DNA of 47,473 bases from Candidatus Gastranaerophilales bacterium (GCA_944323675.1 CALUTK010000005.1:1-47473); one strand, 5' to 3'. Shown: positions 10,502 to 18,974, counted from the stretch's first letter. A program made the numbers and translations. The notes: generated by a model not told the origin, from the letters alone.

Positions 10502-11509
10502 TTATTTGCCGTTTCTGTAACCGATGCCCGCACGATAACCCGAAATGGAATACATAAGAGGAAGCGCCGGTTCTATCCATTTTAATCCTGACATAACAGC
10601 AACAGTTGCTATATCGTCCGTGTGCAGACCAATATCCAACGCTTCAGGCTTCCTTTCGTCAAACAGATGTTTCTGCTTTGATTTATTGCGGGGCCCGTGT
10701 TCAAACATAGGGTTTATAATCTTGTTCCCTATAAGGTTTGCAATTGCGCTGCCTCCAATGACACCTGTCATCAAAATTCCGGTAACCATCGCGCACGCTC
10801 TTGCAGCTTTTGACCTCACATTACATTTTTCCATAATGCCAAGTGCGGCACCTGCGCCTATGTTACATAAAAAAATATTTGCAAGATACTGATACGAACC
10901 TTCTTTAATCTTATCTGGAATACGATTTTTCCACTTGCGCAGAGTAAGACTGTCCCCCGCAATCCCGCCCGCAATTCCCCCAAGTACAGGAATTAATCCA
11001 AATACCGAAAGCCTGCCGATTTCTGAAAAGATTTCTTTTGAATCTATATTTTCAGGATCCGGAATTAATTCTTTAAGCAGCTTTTGCCCTTCATAATTTT
11101 TATCAAATTGTTTGAATAGAAATTTTACCTCTTTAAACTTTAAAATATTTTCTTTTGCTTTATCTAAAATCTTTTTTGTTTTGTCATCAGTCATGTTTTG
11201 ATGCTGAAAACGGTTTATTATACCGGAAGCCTGTTTTTGCAGCTCTTTTAATGACTTTGCAGCATTGTCGGAATGTTTAAAAAGAATACCTGTAATTTTG
11301 GGTGCAGCAAGCGCTGAAGCAATTGTGGAAGCCATTGTTATTCCGGTTCTGAGTAATGTTTTGCGGCGTTTATTCTCCGGAGCCTGAACAGTTTCTTTTA
11401 TTACATACGCTCCGCCTGCCGAGGTTAAAAGCCACGGCACGGCACTGTTAAATCTGGCGACCAGCATTGGCTGGTCGAGAAATTTACCTGCTATTTTCAA
11501 TGTGTTCAT
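10502..11509 (-). CDS. Predicted membrane protein, unknown function
   Basis: A 335-residue protein with no recognised family. There are probably three to five glycine/alanine-rich hydrophobic segments: GITMASTIASALAAPKI (about 55-71), LSVFGLIPVLGGIAGGIAGD (about 165-184), LANIFLCNIGAGAALGIM, and AMVTGILMTGVIGGSAIANLIG. A charged, helical stretch (about 80-150) rich in Lys and Leu separates the first two. The gly-zipper-like GGIAGGIAGD is the most distinctive element. The DtxR-like gene ends 2-3 nt upstream of its start region, so the two are closely spaced on the same strand and probably co-transcribed. Confidence 0.7.
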   Translation of the reverse strand: MNTLKIAGKFLDQPMLVARFNSAVPWLLTSAGGAYVIKETVQAPENKRRKTLLRTGITMASTIASALAAPKITGILFKHSDNAAKSLKELQKQASGIINRFQHQNMTDDKTKKILDKAKENILKFKEVKFLFKQFDKNYEGQKLLKELIPDPENIDSKEIFSEIGRLSVFGLIPVLGGIAGGIAGDSLTLRKWKNRIPDKIKEGSYQYLANIFLCNIGAGAALGIMEKCNVRSKAARACAMVTGILMTGVIGGSAIANLIGNKIINPMFEHGPRNKSKQKHLFDERKPEALDIGLHTDDIATVAVMSGLKWIEPALPLMYSISGYRAGIGYRNGK

Positions 11510-11511
11510 TG

Positions 11512-11937
11512 TTATTTTTCTCTGTAGTATTCCTTAAATTTTTCTGTATATTCGGGGTGCGCTTTATGAAAATCTTTTAATGCGGCGAATCTTTCCAAAA
11601 CCTCACCGGAGATTATATGCTCTATTTTGCAGGCTGTCTGCGCTGAAATAGAATGCTCAAGCCCCATTATTTCCTCAAAAAAATATTGAAGCGTATTGTG
11701 TTTGTTTATAACATCAAGTGCCTGCTCTGTACCTTTTGGGGTTAGGGAAATCACATCGTATCTGCCGTAATTTATAAGCTCTCTATCAGCAAGCCTTTTG
11801 AGTGCCTCACTTACGGAAGCCCTGCTTACACACAACTCCCTTGATATATCAATTGCGCGAACTTTATTATTTTTATCCAGATAGTTGTAGATAACCTCAA
11901 GGTAATCTTCCAAACTGGAAGTCAATTTTTCCTGCAT
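11512..11937 (-). CDS. DtxR/MntR-family metal-dependent transcriptional repressor
   Basis: A 141-residue product. The N-terminal winged helix starts LTSSLEDYLEVIYNYLDKNNKVRAIDISRELCVSRASVSEALKRL, the DtxR/MntR pattern. The dimerisation half contains HNTLQYFFEEIMGLEHSISAQTACKIEHIISGEVLERF, carrying the expected His/Glu/Cys metal-ligand candidates. There is no SH3-like third domain, so the length matches MntR/short IdeR-like members. The ATG at 11937 follows CGGAGAG at good spacing. A palindromic operator sits inside its own promoter, so autoregulation by Fe2+ or Mn2+ is likely. Which metal is unknown. Confidence 0.88.
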   Translation of the reverse strand: MQEKLTSSLEDYLEVIYNYLDKNNKVRAIDISRELCVSRASVSEALKRLADRELINYGRYDVISLTPKGTEQALDVINKHNTLQYFFEEIMGLEHSISAQTACKIEHIISGEVLERFAALKDFHKAHPEYTEKFKEYYREK

Positions 11938-11967
11938 AAATTTCTCTCCGAAAATTGTTATGATATT

Positions 11968-11996
11968 ATTGTAAGGCAAGCCTAACAAATTGTCAA
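11968..11996 (-). promoter_or_regulatory. Promoter with DtxR-type operator
   Basis: On the reverse strand TTGACA (11,996-11,991) and TACAAT (11,973-11,968) are 17 bp apart. The spacer and -10 contain the inverted repeat GTTAGGCTTGCCTTAC (11,971-11,986), with half sites GTWAGGC/GCCTWAC. This resembles known DtxR/IdeR boxes built on TTAGG/CCTAA. A bound repressor would block RNA polymerase. Confidence 0.75.
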
Positions 11997-12003
11997 GACC
12001 ATT

Positions 12004-12522
12004 TTATTTATCCAGCGGAGATATTGTGACATCACTAATCTTATTTCCTGAAACAGCTGTGAGCATAAAATTTTGCCGGAATACGCAGGAGTAAGAATCC
12101 GCGGCTTTTTGCTGAAGCTTTATTTCTGCTTCGTATTCTGTCCAGAATTTGTAGAAATCTTCAGCAGTGTGAAATTCTCTGTCATATCGGGCAGATAGAG
12201 CTTCAAAATCTCTTTGTTTCATTTCCTCTATATCAAGCCCGCATTCAGCTGTATCAAAGGCTGCGGCAACAAAATTTCCGCTGTGAGAGATACTGAAAAA
12301 TATCCCGCCGTTTTTGAATTTCGGTTTATCATTTTCTATAACTATTTCAGTGTCAGCAAGACCGTATAACTTTTTTGCCGCGGTTTTTACAAGGAAGCGT
12401 CCAACTGCAAACTGAGTAAATCTTTTAAAAGACTTAAATTCCCTGCCCTCTGCGTATCTCCGTAAAAAATCAGTATCGCGGATTTTTAAAAATTCATCTG
12501 TATTTATGTAATAGATTTCCAT
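12004..12522 (-). CDS. 4'-phosphopantetheinyl transferase (Sfp type)
   Basis: A 172-residue enzyme that attaches phosphopantetheine to carrier-protein serines. It shows the Sfp-family blocks in order: ENDKPKFKNGGIFFSISHSG, then FDTAECGLDIEEMKQRD containing the Mg-binding G-x-D-x-E, then FYKFWTEYEAEIK in place of the usual F-W-x-x-K-E-A-x-x-K. The Lys-Glu-Ala core is altered to Glu-Tyr-Glu-Ala, which is unusual but keeps the acidic residue. The size is on the short side for Sfp. A TATTAT lies 6 nt before the ATG, with no Shine-Dalgarno sequence. It lies between two operator-controlled genes. Confidence 0.85.
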   Translation of the reverse strand: MEIYYINTDEFLKIRDTDFLRRYAEGREFKSFKRFTQFAVGRFLVKTAAKKLYGLADTEIVIENDKPKFKNGGIFFSISHSGNFVAAAFDTAECGLDIEEMKQRDFEALSARYDREFHTAEDFYKFWTEYEAEIKLQQKAADSYSCVFRQNFMLTAVSGNKISDVTISPLDK

Positions 12523-12551
12523 AGCAACATAATACTATAAATATCCAGAAT

Positions 12552-12580
12552 AAAAAGCTTGTCCGATTTCTCAAACAAGC
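12552..12580 (-). terminator. Rho-independent terminator
   Basis: On the reverse strand GCTTGT - 12 nt - ACAAGC is followed by TTTTTA. It ends the DUF2023-like gene transcript just before the phosphopantetheinyl transferase promoter. Confidence 0.65.
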
Positions 12581-12616
12581 GCAATCAATAGTGTTAATAA
12601 TATGATAAACAATAAG

Positions 12617-13066
12617 TTAGGATTTTTTCATATCAACAATTTTATTTTTTCTATTCAAATATCTTTCGCACTGGCGGACTTTATCGTAACCCAGCATTAT
12701 TCCGAGCATAAAATCTTCCTGCGGCGTTTGTTTGTTTAACAGTGGATTTAAAGTTTTTACAACATCTATACACGGTTTGTCGCCGAAATACACGTTTATC
12801 TTGCCGTTGCCAACATCGTGTATTACATAATCTATATGTTCATTGTGAAGCCGTTTTTCAATTGTGTTACGATACTTATCTTTCTCCGTTGTCAGAATAA
12901 GATTTCTTATACCTTTTTTATATTCATAGATATGATGGTGAAATACGCGCAAGTCTGCATATTCAGCTTTTACAAACCCCGGTTCCGCAGCGCGGGAAGT
13001 GCCGAAAGGAAGAGTGTCAGCGCTACGGTATAAATTTCTATACAGACTTACGGTATTTACTCTCAT
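12617..13066 (-). CDS. DUF2023-like protein under metal control
   Basis: A 149-residue soluble protein. After a non-conserved N-terminal extension of about 38 residues comes a compact domain beginning VFHHHIYEYKKGIRNLILTT and ending FMLGIMLGYDKVRQCERYL. This resembles the DUF2023 family from memory; no search was run. The function is unknown. The His-His-His near the domain start and conserved Cys could bind metal. It has its own promoter with a perfect 20-bp palindrome matching the DtxR-gene operator, plus a leader hairpin before AAAGGA. A role in iron or manganese homeostasis is inferred from that regulation only. Confidence 0.7.
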   Translation of the reverse strand: MRVNTVSLYRNLYRSADTLPFGTSRAAEPGFVKAEYADLRVFHHHIYEYKKGIRNLILTTEKDKYRNTIEKRLHNEHIDYVIHDVGNGKINVYFGDKPCIDVVKTLNPLLNKQTPQEDFMLGIMLGYDKVRQCERYLNRKNKIVDMKKS

Positions 13067-13078
13067 GGTTTTCCTTTA

Positions 13079-13100
13079 TTTGTTAGAGTAACCTAACAAA
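13079..13100 (-). promoter_or_regulatory. Leader hairpin or second operator
   Basis: TTTGTTAG and CTAACAAA form a perfect 8-bp inverted repeat around GTTACT, between the promoter and the ribosome binding site of the DUF2023-like gene. As DNA its TTAGG/CTAA half sites resemble the adjacent operator. As RNA it would form a stem directly upstream of the AAAGGA site. Confidence 0.5.
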
Positions 13101-13103
13101 TCT

Positions 13104-13132
13104 ATTGTAAGGCATGCCTTACAATTTGTCAA
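13104..13132 (-). promoter_or_regulatory. Promoter with perfect palindromic DtxR-type operator
   Basis: Reverse-strand TTGACA (13,132-13,127) and TACAAT (13,109-13,104) lie 17 bp apart. The palindrome TTGTAAGGCATGCCTTACAA (13,105-13,124) fills the spacer and overlaps -10. The design is the same as at 11,968-11,996, so one repressor probably controls both. Confidence 0.8.
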
Positions 13133-13307
13133 CCCTTTTTATTTTTACCCATTAAAAGGCAGGGGGGGGGGCGGTTTAACTTTTTCATCTTTCTTTTAAT
13201 TAAACCTGTTGTTTATGATTTTACAAAAATTGTTACGTTGTTGCCTTGAAATTTTTAATGGTATAAAATACTATTAATATACATTGATTGGGGAGGGGCA
13301 TATTTCA

Positions 13308-14513
13308 ATGCCGGAATTAGCAAAAAATTACGCTAAACGTGAGCGTTACTATTACGGAAACATATATAACCACACAACGGTAAGGCCTTTAAGACAGGAA
13401 GGAAACCCGTTTGCGGCACCGTATCCGCAGTCTGTACAAAAATTAAGACCACGACCAAAAGTTAATCATAAAAAGGTTAACCGTTTTAATTTAATACATA
13501 GATGTATTTCTATAGCTGTAATGCTTGCAATCGGCTGTACAGTATTGCCGTTCGGATTTAATAGAGTAACAAAATCAATGATTTTTAAATCCCCATACCC
13601 CGAGGTTAAATCCGATTTTAAAAATGAAGGATACCCGACAATCGGATATTTAAATAACCATTTATTCAATAATATTCCGCAGTTCAGAGGGGCTCAAATA
13701 AAAAAACCTCTGATGACCCCTTTAGTTGAAAATGCGCATATGGTCGGGATAGAAAACGGTATTAAAAGCCTGATGGCTCAGTATCCGACAATTCATCCTT
13801 CTGTCTTTGTATGGGATTATGATACCGGACATTTTGCTGATATTAATGCATCAGAACAGTTTTCTGCGGCAAGCATTATAAAACTTCCTGTGCTGTTGCA
13901 GCTTTTCCGCTCAATTGAGGCGAAACAGGTTTCTTTATATGATGAAATGACGTTGACGGATTATTATCGGGCAGAAGGCTCGGGCGGATTGCAGTTCAAG
14001 GCGGAGAATTCTAAATATACTCTTGATTATCTGGCACGCGTAATGATTACTGATTCCGACAATTCCGCAACTAATATGATTATGTCGAAACTCGGCTCTA
14101 TGACAGATGTTAATCAGGGGATAAGAGATTGGGGGATTAAACATACCCATGTAAAAACATGGCTTCCGGATCTTGGAGGGACAAACCATACAACAGCAAG
14201 AGATCTGGCGACAATGCTTTATAATATTGAGAACCCTGAATTCTTAAGTATGTCGTCAAGAGAAAAGATTTTTGATTATATGGGGCATGTAAAAAATAAC
14301 AGACTTATACAGGCTGGGCTTGGTCCGGGAGCGTCATTCCTCCACAAGACCGGAGATATAGGTAAAATGCTCGGGGATGCCGGAATTGTTTACGCACCGG
14401 ACGGGAAAAAATACATTGTGGTAATTCTTGTAAACCGCCCGTACAATTCAGTTGCCGGAAAAGATTTTATAGTCCGCGCGTCTGAAATCATTTACAACTA
14501 TATGGTGAAATAA
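13308..14513 (+). CDS. Membrane-anchored serine hydrolase of the class A beta-lactamase/PBP fold
   Basis: A 401-residue product. A cytoplasmic basic N-terminus is followed by one hydrophobic segment (about residues 65-82, CISIAVMLAIGCTVLPFG), then a periplasmic domain. The active-site signatures are in order: SAASIIKLPV (S-x-x-K, near residue 189), TDSDNSATN (SDN, near 250) and LHKTGDIG (KTG, near 346). These are the three hallmark motifs of class A beta-lactamases, but the same set occurs in peptidoglycan-related hydrolases, so antibiotic resistance is not demonstrated. The start ATG has GGGGAGGGG upstream. Its stop overlaps the next gene's ATG by one base. Confidence 0.85.
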   Translation: MPELAKNYAKRERYYYGNIYNHTTVRPLRQEGNPFAAPYPQSVQKLRPRPKVNHKKVNRFNLIHRCISIAVMLAIGCTVLPFGFNRVTKSMIFKSPYPEVKSDFKNEGYPTIGYLNNHLFNNIPQFRGAQIKKPLMTPLVENAHMVGIENGIKSLMAQYPTIHPSVFVWDYDTGHFADINASEQFSAASIIKLPVLLQLFRSIEAKQVSLYDEMTLTDYYRAEGSGGLQFKAENSKYTLDYLARVMITDSDNSATNMIMSKLGSMTDVNQGIRDWGIKHTHVKTWLPDLGGTNHTTARDLATMLYNIENPEFLSMSSREKIFDYMGHVKNNRLIQAGLGPGASFLHKTGDIGKMLGDAGIVYAPDGKKYIVVILVNRPYNSVAGKDFIVRASEIIYNYMVK

Positions 14514-15439
14514 TGCTTTCGGACATATTAGACGGAAAATGTTTTAAACTTGTGTGCGGTGCAGGTAATGAGGACGCCGCGGAGGTTGAAAAACTTGTTA
14601 AGGTGTATTATGAAGCGGGCTGCCGATTTTTTGACCTTTCAGCCAAACCGGAAATAGTAGACGCTGCAAAACGCGCATTAAACGGACAGGAGGCATTCAT
14701 TTGTGTAAGCGTCGGGATAAAAGGCGACCCGCACGTTAATAAAGCCCGTATTGATTATGAAAAATGCGTTGGCTGCGGCAAGTGTGATGAAATTTGTCCG
14801 CAGGGAGCAATTAAATATCATAAAGTCAAAACCGTCCGCTGTATAGGCTGCGGCAAGTGTGCAAAAGTCTGTTCAAAAGGTGCCGTTTCTTATGTTTCGC
14901 AGGAAGTTGATTTGAGGGAAGTTCTGCCGCCTTTGATTGAAAAAGGTATTGATTGTATTGAACTTCACGCAATGAACGACAACCAAGCAGAAACTATGGA
15001 AAAATGGGCTTATATAAATGAAGTTTTTGACGGAATGCTTAGTATCTGCACGGCGCGGGGCAAGTTAAGCGATGAAAAAATGATATCTCAGATAAAAGAG
15101 ATGATTGCGCTGCGCAAACCAATGACGGCAATAGTTCAGGCTGACGGATTCCCTATGAGCGGCGGAGAGGATGATTATAAAACGACTCTGCAGGCGGTTG
15201 CAACAGCAGAACTTGTTCAGAATGAAAAACTGCCTGTCTATATAATGCTCTCAGGCGGCACAAACAGTAAAACGGCAGAACTTGCACATCTTTGCGGAAT
15301 AAATTACCACGGAATAGCAGTCGGAACTTTTGCAAGAAAGATAGTGAAAAAATACATTGAGCGGGAAGATTTTTTAACCAACGAACGGGTTTTTACAGAA
15401 GCAGTTGAGGCGGCAAAAAGTCTTGTAAAATGTGTTTAA
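14513..15439 (+). CDS. ldpA: LdpA-like iron-sulfur protein (cyanobacterial light-dependent period family)
   Basis: A 308-residue protein. A TIM-barrel-like N-terminus (LDGKCFKLVCGAGNEDAAEVEKLVKVY) is followed by two 4Fe-4S motifs: CVGCGKCDEICP (about 85-96) and CIGCGKCAKVCS (about 110-121). The C-terminal part (AIVQADGFPMSGG, LPVYIMLSGGTNSKTAELAHLCGINYHGIAVGTFARKIV) matches the LdpA C-terminal domain as I know it from cyanobacteria. In Synechococcus LdpA senses redox state and adjusts the circadian period; a clock role here is unlikely. All eight cysteines are present. The ATG overlaps the previous stop (TAATG), so translation is coupled to the serine hydrolase. Confidence 0.85.
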   Translation: MLSDILDGKCFKLVCGAGNEDAAEVEKLVKVYYEAGCRFFDLSAKPEIVDAAKRALNGQEAFICVSVGIKGDPHVNKARIDYEKCVGCGKCDEICPQGAIKYHKVKTVRCIGCGKCAKVCSKGAVSYVSQEVDLREVLPPLIEKGIDCIELHAMNDNQAETMEKWAYINEVFDGMLSICTARGKLSDEKMISQIKEMIALRKPMTAIVQADGFPMSGGEDDYKTTLQAVATAELVQNEKLPVYIMLSGGTNSKTAELAHLCGINYHGIAVGTFARKIVKKYIEREDFLTNERVFTEAVEAAKSLVKCV

Positions 15440-15668
15440 TTATACTCTGTAAAATCAAATATTTTACTGAGCGGTACGTCTAAAATAGCACAAAAAGCTG
15501 TATCAGTTTTTTTAGACTTATATAGCGTTCGACACGTTCAACAAGTCCGATAAACTTTGAATTAACGTCCAATAGTTCGGAAAGCTTTTCCTGTGATAAA
15601 TTTTTCGCAAGACGATATTTTTTGATATTTTTACCTAACTTTATGTATGTCTCTCTTTCAAAATCCAT
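15436..15668 (-). pseudogene. Frameshifted XRE-family helix-turn-helix regulator
   Basis: The open frame from 15,668 reads LGKNIKKYRLAKNLSQEKLSELLDVNSKFIGLVERVERYISLKKLIQL, a standard XRE domain, then hits a stop in LFVLF. Reading on in another frame from the T5 run near 15,496-15,503 gives CAILDVPLSKIFDFTEYN and a stop at 15,436. LIQL plus CAILDVPL aligns exactly with the family pattern LIKIANALNVPL. The intact gene would end 4 bp inside the ldpA stop region. IERGE is altered to VERVE, hinting at real decay rather than only a sequencing slip. Confidence 0.65.
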
Positions 15669-16090
15669 ACTACTAAGTTATTGCATATACTTAAGGAGCA
15701 CCACCATCAGAAAAGCACCATTAGTATTAAAGGCTAGAACTTCGTCGCTTCGCTCCTTGCAATTACTCTTCTTCCTTCTCCGCTTGCGGGCATTGTCAGC
15801 TCTTCAAAGCAATAAATTTTTAATTTTTATCCTCCCCTTGAGACTCTGGCGAACAAAACGGGATTGCTAAACAATACAAAGCAAGTAACCATGTATGCCT
15901 TGTGCTGATGGTACCCGCCCGGCCATTAGCGGGGACAGGCGGGCGGATGAGGGGTAAACGTCATTCTGAGGTACAATAAATCGGGCGTTTAAATGATTGC
16001 GGATATAGAGGAGTCGGGTAGAATTTATAAAGGCGGCTTTGCGTCCGAACCTGAGTAATAAAAAGAACGCCGCCGGATTAGAGGTAAATT
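15669..16090. other. Gap of 422 bp without a convincing gene
   Basis: Contains short repeat-like words (cttcgtcgcttcgctcc near 15,741; cgtcattctgagg near 15,960). It also has a GC-rich inverted repeat, acccgcc ... ggcgggc, near 15,914-15,942, and a ggcggc ... gccgcc pair at about 16,033 and 16,071 flanking the last 45 bases before clpB. The GC content is above its surroundings. A small structured RNA or a clpB leader is possible, but no known RNA family was recognised. Confidence 0.4.
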
Positions 16091-18736
16091 ATGGAATTAT
16101 CCGAACACGTCCAGTATATTATTCATTCAGCAAAAACTATAGTTTATGCAAGGGATTATGATGCGGTTGAACCCGATCATATAATGCTTGCGCTGTTTAT
16201 GGACGAGAATGATTTACCGAAAATTATATTAGAAAAAATCGGGCTGAATAACCCGCGTCTAATCCGTGATTTTAGTGCAAATATTCCCAAACGCAAAGGT
16301 CATGCACCCCAGCGGAGTCAGGATCCTCCGCTGTCTCAGCGAACGATTTCGCTTCTTGAGTCTGCAGAAAAAGAGGCGCTTTCCTATGGCGATACTGTTG
16401 TGAGTATTGAGCATATTTTCCTTGCGCTTTTTAAGACTCAATCCGCTGTGATGGAATATGTATTTAAGCAGTACAGCGTAAAACAGCGGGAACTCTATGC
16501 GAAGATGAAAGATGTCATAGACGGCATGGAAACTGTGGATATTGCAGACGGAAAAGTTGTGGAAGCTTCCTCAAAAAGTTCTGCCCCGAAAACCTCCGGT
16601 ACAGACGGCGATAAAAAAGATGAGGATGTAAACCCGCTTGAAAAATATACAACAGACCTCACGGCAATTGCCGCAGAAAATAAACTAGACCCCGTAATTG
16701 GCAGAGATGATGAAATAAGACGGGTAATTCAAATTCTTAACCGCCGCTCAAAGAATAACCCCGTGATAGTCGGGGAGCCCGGGGTCGGAAAAACTGCCGT
16801 TATAGAAGGACTTGCACAGAGAATTATCAAAGGCGACGTTCCTGAAAGTTTAAAAAATGACAAAATTCTTTCGCTTGATTTAGGCGCGCTTCTTGCAGGC
16901 GCATCATACCGCGGTGAATTTGAAGAACGTTTAAAGAGTGTTTTAAAAGCTATTGAAGAAAAGACCGACGATTTAATGCTGTTTATTGATGAAATTCATA
17001 CGATAATGGGAATGGGCGGTTCAGACGGATCCGTTGATGCGGGGAATCTTTTAAAACCGATGCTTTCCCGCGGCGTTATACGTGTAATCGGTGCAACAAC
17101 GCTTGATGAATATAAAAAATACATAGAAAAAGATAAAGCCCTCGAGCGCCGCTTTCAGCCAGTAATCGTTGATGAACCTTCTATAGAAGCTGCGATAAGT
17201 ATTCTCCGCGGCTTAAAAAATAAATATGAGGTTTTCCACGGGATAAAAATTCTTGATGAAGCGATTGTTCAGGCGGTAAAGCTTTCTGATAGATACATCC
17301 CTGACAGATACCTGCCTGATAAAGCCATCGACTTGATTGATGAAGCTGCGTCATCATTGAGAATGAATATTGATACACTTCCTGAAGATATTGACAGTTT
17401 TTCGCGTGAAAAATTCCAGCTTGAAATTGAGCGCAGCACCCTTCTGGAAGAAAAAACAAAAGAAGCGGAAAGTAAAATTAATAAGATTAATAAAAAAATA
17501 GAAAATCTAGATGCAAAAATAAATAAACTCCGCACCCAGTGGGAGCAGGAAAAGAAGGTTATAAATTCTGCTACTACCGTCAAAAAAAATCTGGAAATTT
17601 TAAAATCGCAAATGGATATCGCGCAGAAAAAAGGACAGGTCACAACGGCGCTGGAAGCAAAATATAAACAAATGCTTGCAATGGAGCAGAAATTAAAGGA
17701 TTTACAATCCGATAAATCAAAAAAACATCTTATAAAAGAATACCTTGACGGTGACGATATTTCACAGATTATTGCAAAATGGACAGGGATTCCGACAACG
17801 CGTCTGGTGGAAGATGAGTCCAAAAAATTATTGCAAATGGAAGATTACATCCACGCCCGGCTGATAGGTCAGGATGAAGCTGTCAAAAAAATTGCGAATG
17901 CAATCCGGCTTTCGCGCTCAGGCTTACGTGACAATAAACGCCCTATAGGTTCCTTTCTTTTTCTTGGGCCGACCGGTGTAGGGAAAACGGAACTCGGCAA
18001 AACCCTAGCTGAATTTCTTTTTAACGATGAAGATGCGCTTATCCGTATAGATATGAGTGAATTTATGGAAAAATCCGCAATCTCGCGTCTGACAGGTGCA
18101 ACAGCGGGGTACGTGGGCTATGAAGAGGGCGGGCAGTTGACAGAAGCCGTCAGGAGAAAACCTTATTCCGTTGTATTATTTGACGAAATTGAAAAAGCAC
18201 ATCCGGATATCTTCAATATAATGCTCCAAATGTTTGACGACGGACGACTTACCGACGGACAGGGAAAACTTGTCGACTTTAAAAATACTGTTATTATTAT
18301 GACAAGCAACCTCGGAAGCGACATTCTCCTGGATAACAATCTTTCCGCACAGGAAAAGCACGACAAAGTCCACGCTCTTTTGCGGTCGAAGTTTAAGCCT
18401 GAATTTATAAACAGGATTGATGAAATAATAACGTTCACGCCACTGACGCTTGCAGAACTTGCAAAAATCGTAGAAATCCAGACCGCTTCACTCAAAAAAC
18501 GGGTAGAGGAGCAAGGAATGGAATTTGAAATTACGGAAAACGCTAAAGCATATCTTGCAAACGAAGGTTACGAACCTCTCTACGGCGCGCGTCCGCTCCG
18601 CCGCGTAATCCGTCAGGCAGTGGAAATCCCGCTTTCCATGAAAATTCTTGCCAATGAATTCAAACACGGCGACAAAATTGTAATCGACTGTGTAAATGAT
18701 GAACTTATATTTAATAAAGCAGGAGTTTCCGTATAA
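16091..18736 (+). CDS. clpB: ATP-dependent chaperone ClpB
   Basis: An 881-residue AAA+ disaggregase that works with DnaK. The N-terminal Clp repeat domain spans about 1-145, then a Ser/Lys linker (about 156-180). AAA1 has Walker A GEPGVGKT (about 228-235). A coiled-coil middle domain of roughly 110-120 residues (about 430-545) is rich in Lys and Glu. AAA2 has GPTGVGKT (about 626-633) and [13 protein letters not shown]. The long middle domain and lack of an evident ClpP-docking IGF/L loop favour ClpB over ClpC. The usual [14 protein letters not shown] reads [14 protein letters not shown]. Start ATG with agaggt upstream. Confidence 0.93.
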   Translation: MELSEHVQYIIHSAKTIVYARDYDAVEPDHIMLALFMDENDLPKIILEKIGLNNPRLIRDFSANIPKRKGHAPQRSQDPPLSQRTISLLESAEKEALSYGDTVVSIEHIFLALFKTQSAVMEYVFKQYSVKQRELYAKMKDVIDGMETVDIADGKVVEASSKSSAPKTSGTDGDKKDEDVNPLEKYTTDLTAIAAENKLDPVIGRDDEIRRVIQILNRRSKNNPVIVGEPGVGKTAVIEGLAQRIIKGDVPESLKNDKILSLDLGALLAGASYRGEFEERLKSVLKAIEEKTDDLMLFIDEIHTIMGMGGSDGSVDAGNLLKPMLSRGVIRVIGATTLDEYKKYIEKDKALERRFQPVIVDEPSIEAAISILRGLKNKYEVFHGIKILDEAIVQAVKLSDRYIPDRYLPDKAIDLIDEAASSLRMNIDTLPEDIDSFSREKFQLEIERSTLLEEKTKEAESKINKINKKIENLDAKINKLRTQWEQEKKVINSATTVKKNLEILKSQMDIAQKKGQVTTALEAKYKQMLAMEQKLKDLQSDKSKKHLIKEYLDGDDISQIIAKWTGIPTTRLVEDESKKLLQMEDYIHARLIGQDEAVKKIANAIRLSRSGLRDNKRPIGSFLFLGPTGVGKTELGKTLAEFLFNDEDALIRIDMSEFMEKSAISRLTGATAGYVGYEEGGQLTEAVRRKPYSVVLFDEIEKAHPDIFNIMLQMFDDGRLTDGQGKLVDFKNTVIIMTSNLGSDILLDNNLSAQEKHDKVHALLRSKFKPEFINRIDEIITFTPLTLAELAKIVEIQTASLKKRVEEQGMEFEITENAKAYLANEGYEPLYGARPLRRVIRQAVEIPLSMKILANEFKHGDKIVIDCVNDELIFNKAGVSV

Positions 18737-18792
18737 TAATATAGTTTTTGTCCGTATTTGTTGTACATTTCAAGTAATTAGTTACAAATTTT

Positions 18793-18920
18793 ACGTCATC
18801 CCGGGCTTGACCCGGGAGCGCATTGTCGTTACATTTGACGGTTTTGCGATTCCGCATAGCTTGAATAACTAGATTTCGCCTTTCGGCTCAATCAGTTTTT
18901 CTACGCTTCCGAAATGACGG
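18793..18920. repeat. Dispersed repeat, copy A (126 bp, CGTCAT...ATGACG ends)
   Basis: An intergenic unit beginning cgtcatcccgggcttgacccggg and ending cttccgaaatgacg. Its second half (about 18,845-18,919) is closely similar to 41,224-41,298: gcgattccgcatagcttgaa, then ttcggctcaatcagttttt. The ends are inverted repeats. The first halves of the two copies differ. Related to widespread intergenic repeats with cgtcat termini. Confidence 0.75.
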
Positions 18921-18974
18921 GTGAAACTATTTTGTCTAATCGCACCTCTTATTGTATAATTTCCCAAGACAAAC

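Noticed and set aside
13308-14513. Annotation as an antibiotic-resistance beta-lactamase
   Set aside because: Motifs fit class A, but the long N-terminal anchor and housekeeping setting fit a cell-wall hydrolase or transpeptidase-like role equally; resistance cannot be claimed.
15622-15870. An 82-residue plus-strand open frame
   Set aside because: It begins opposite the XRE pseudogene and continues through low-complexity Leu/Ser/Arg sequence of a repeat-like gap.
15900-15960. Signal recognition particle 4.5S RNA
   Set aside because: The conserved GGTCAGGTCCGGAAGGAAGCAGCC-type loop is absent.
16091-18736. ClpC identity
   Set aside because: The middle domain is about 110-120 residues, as in ClpB, and no ClpP-docking IGF/L-type loop is seen.
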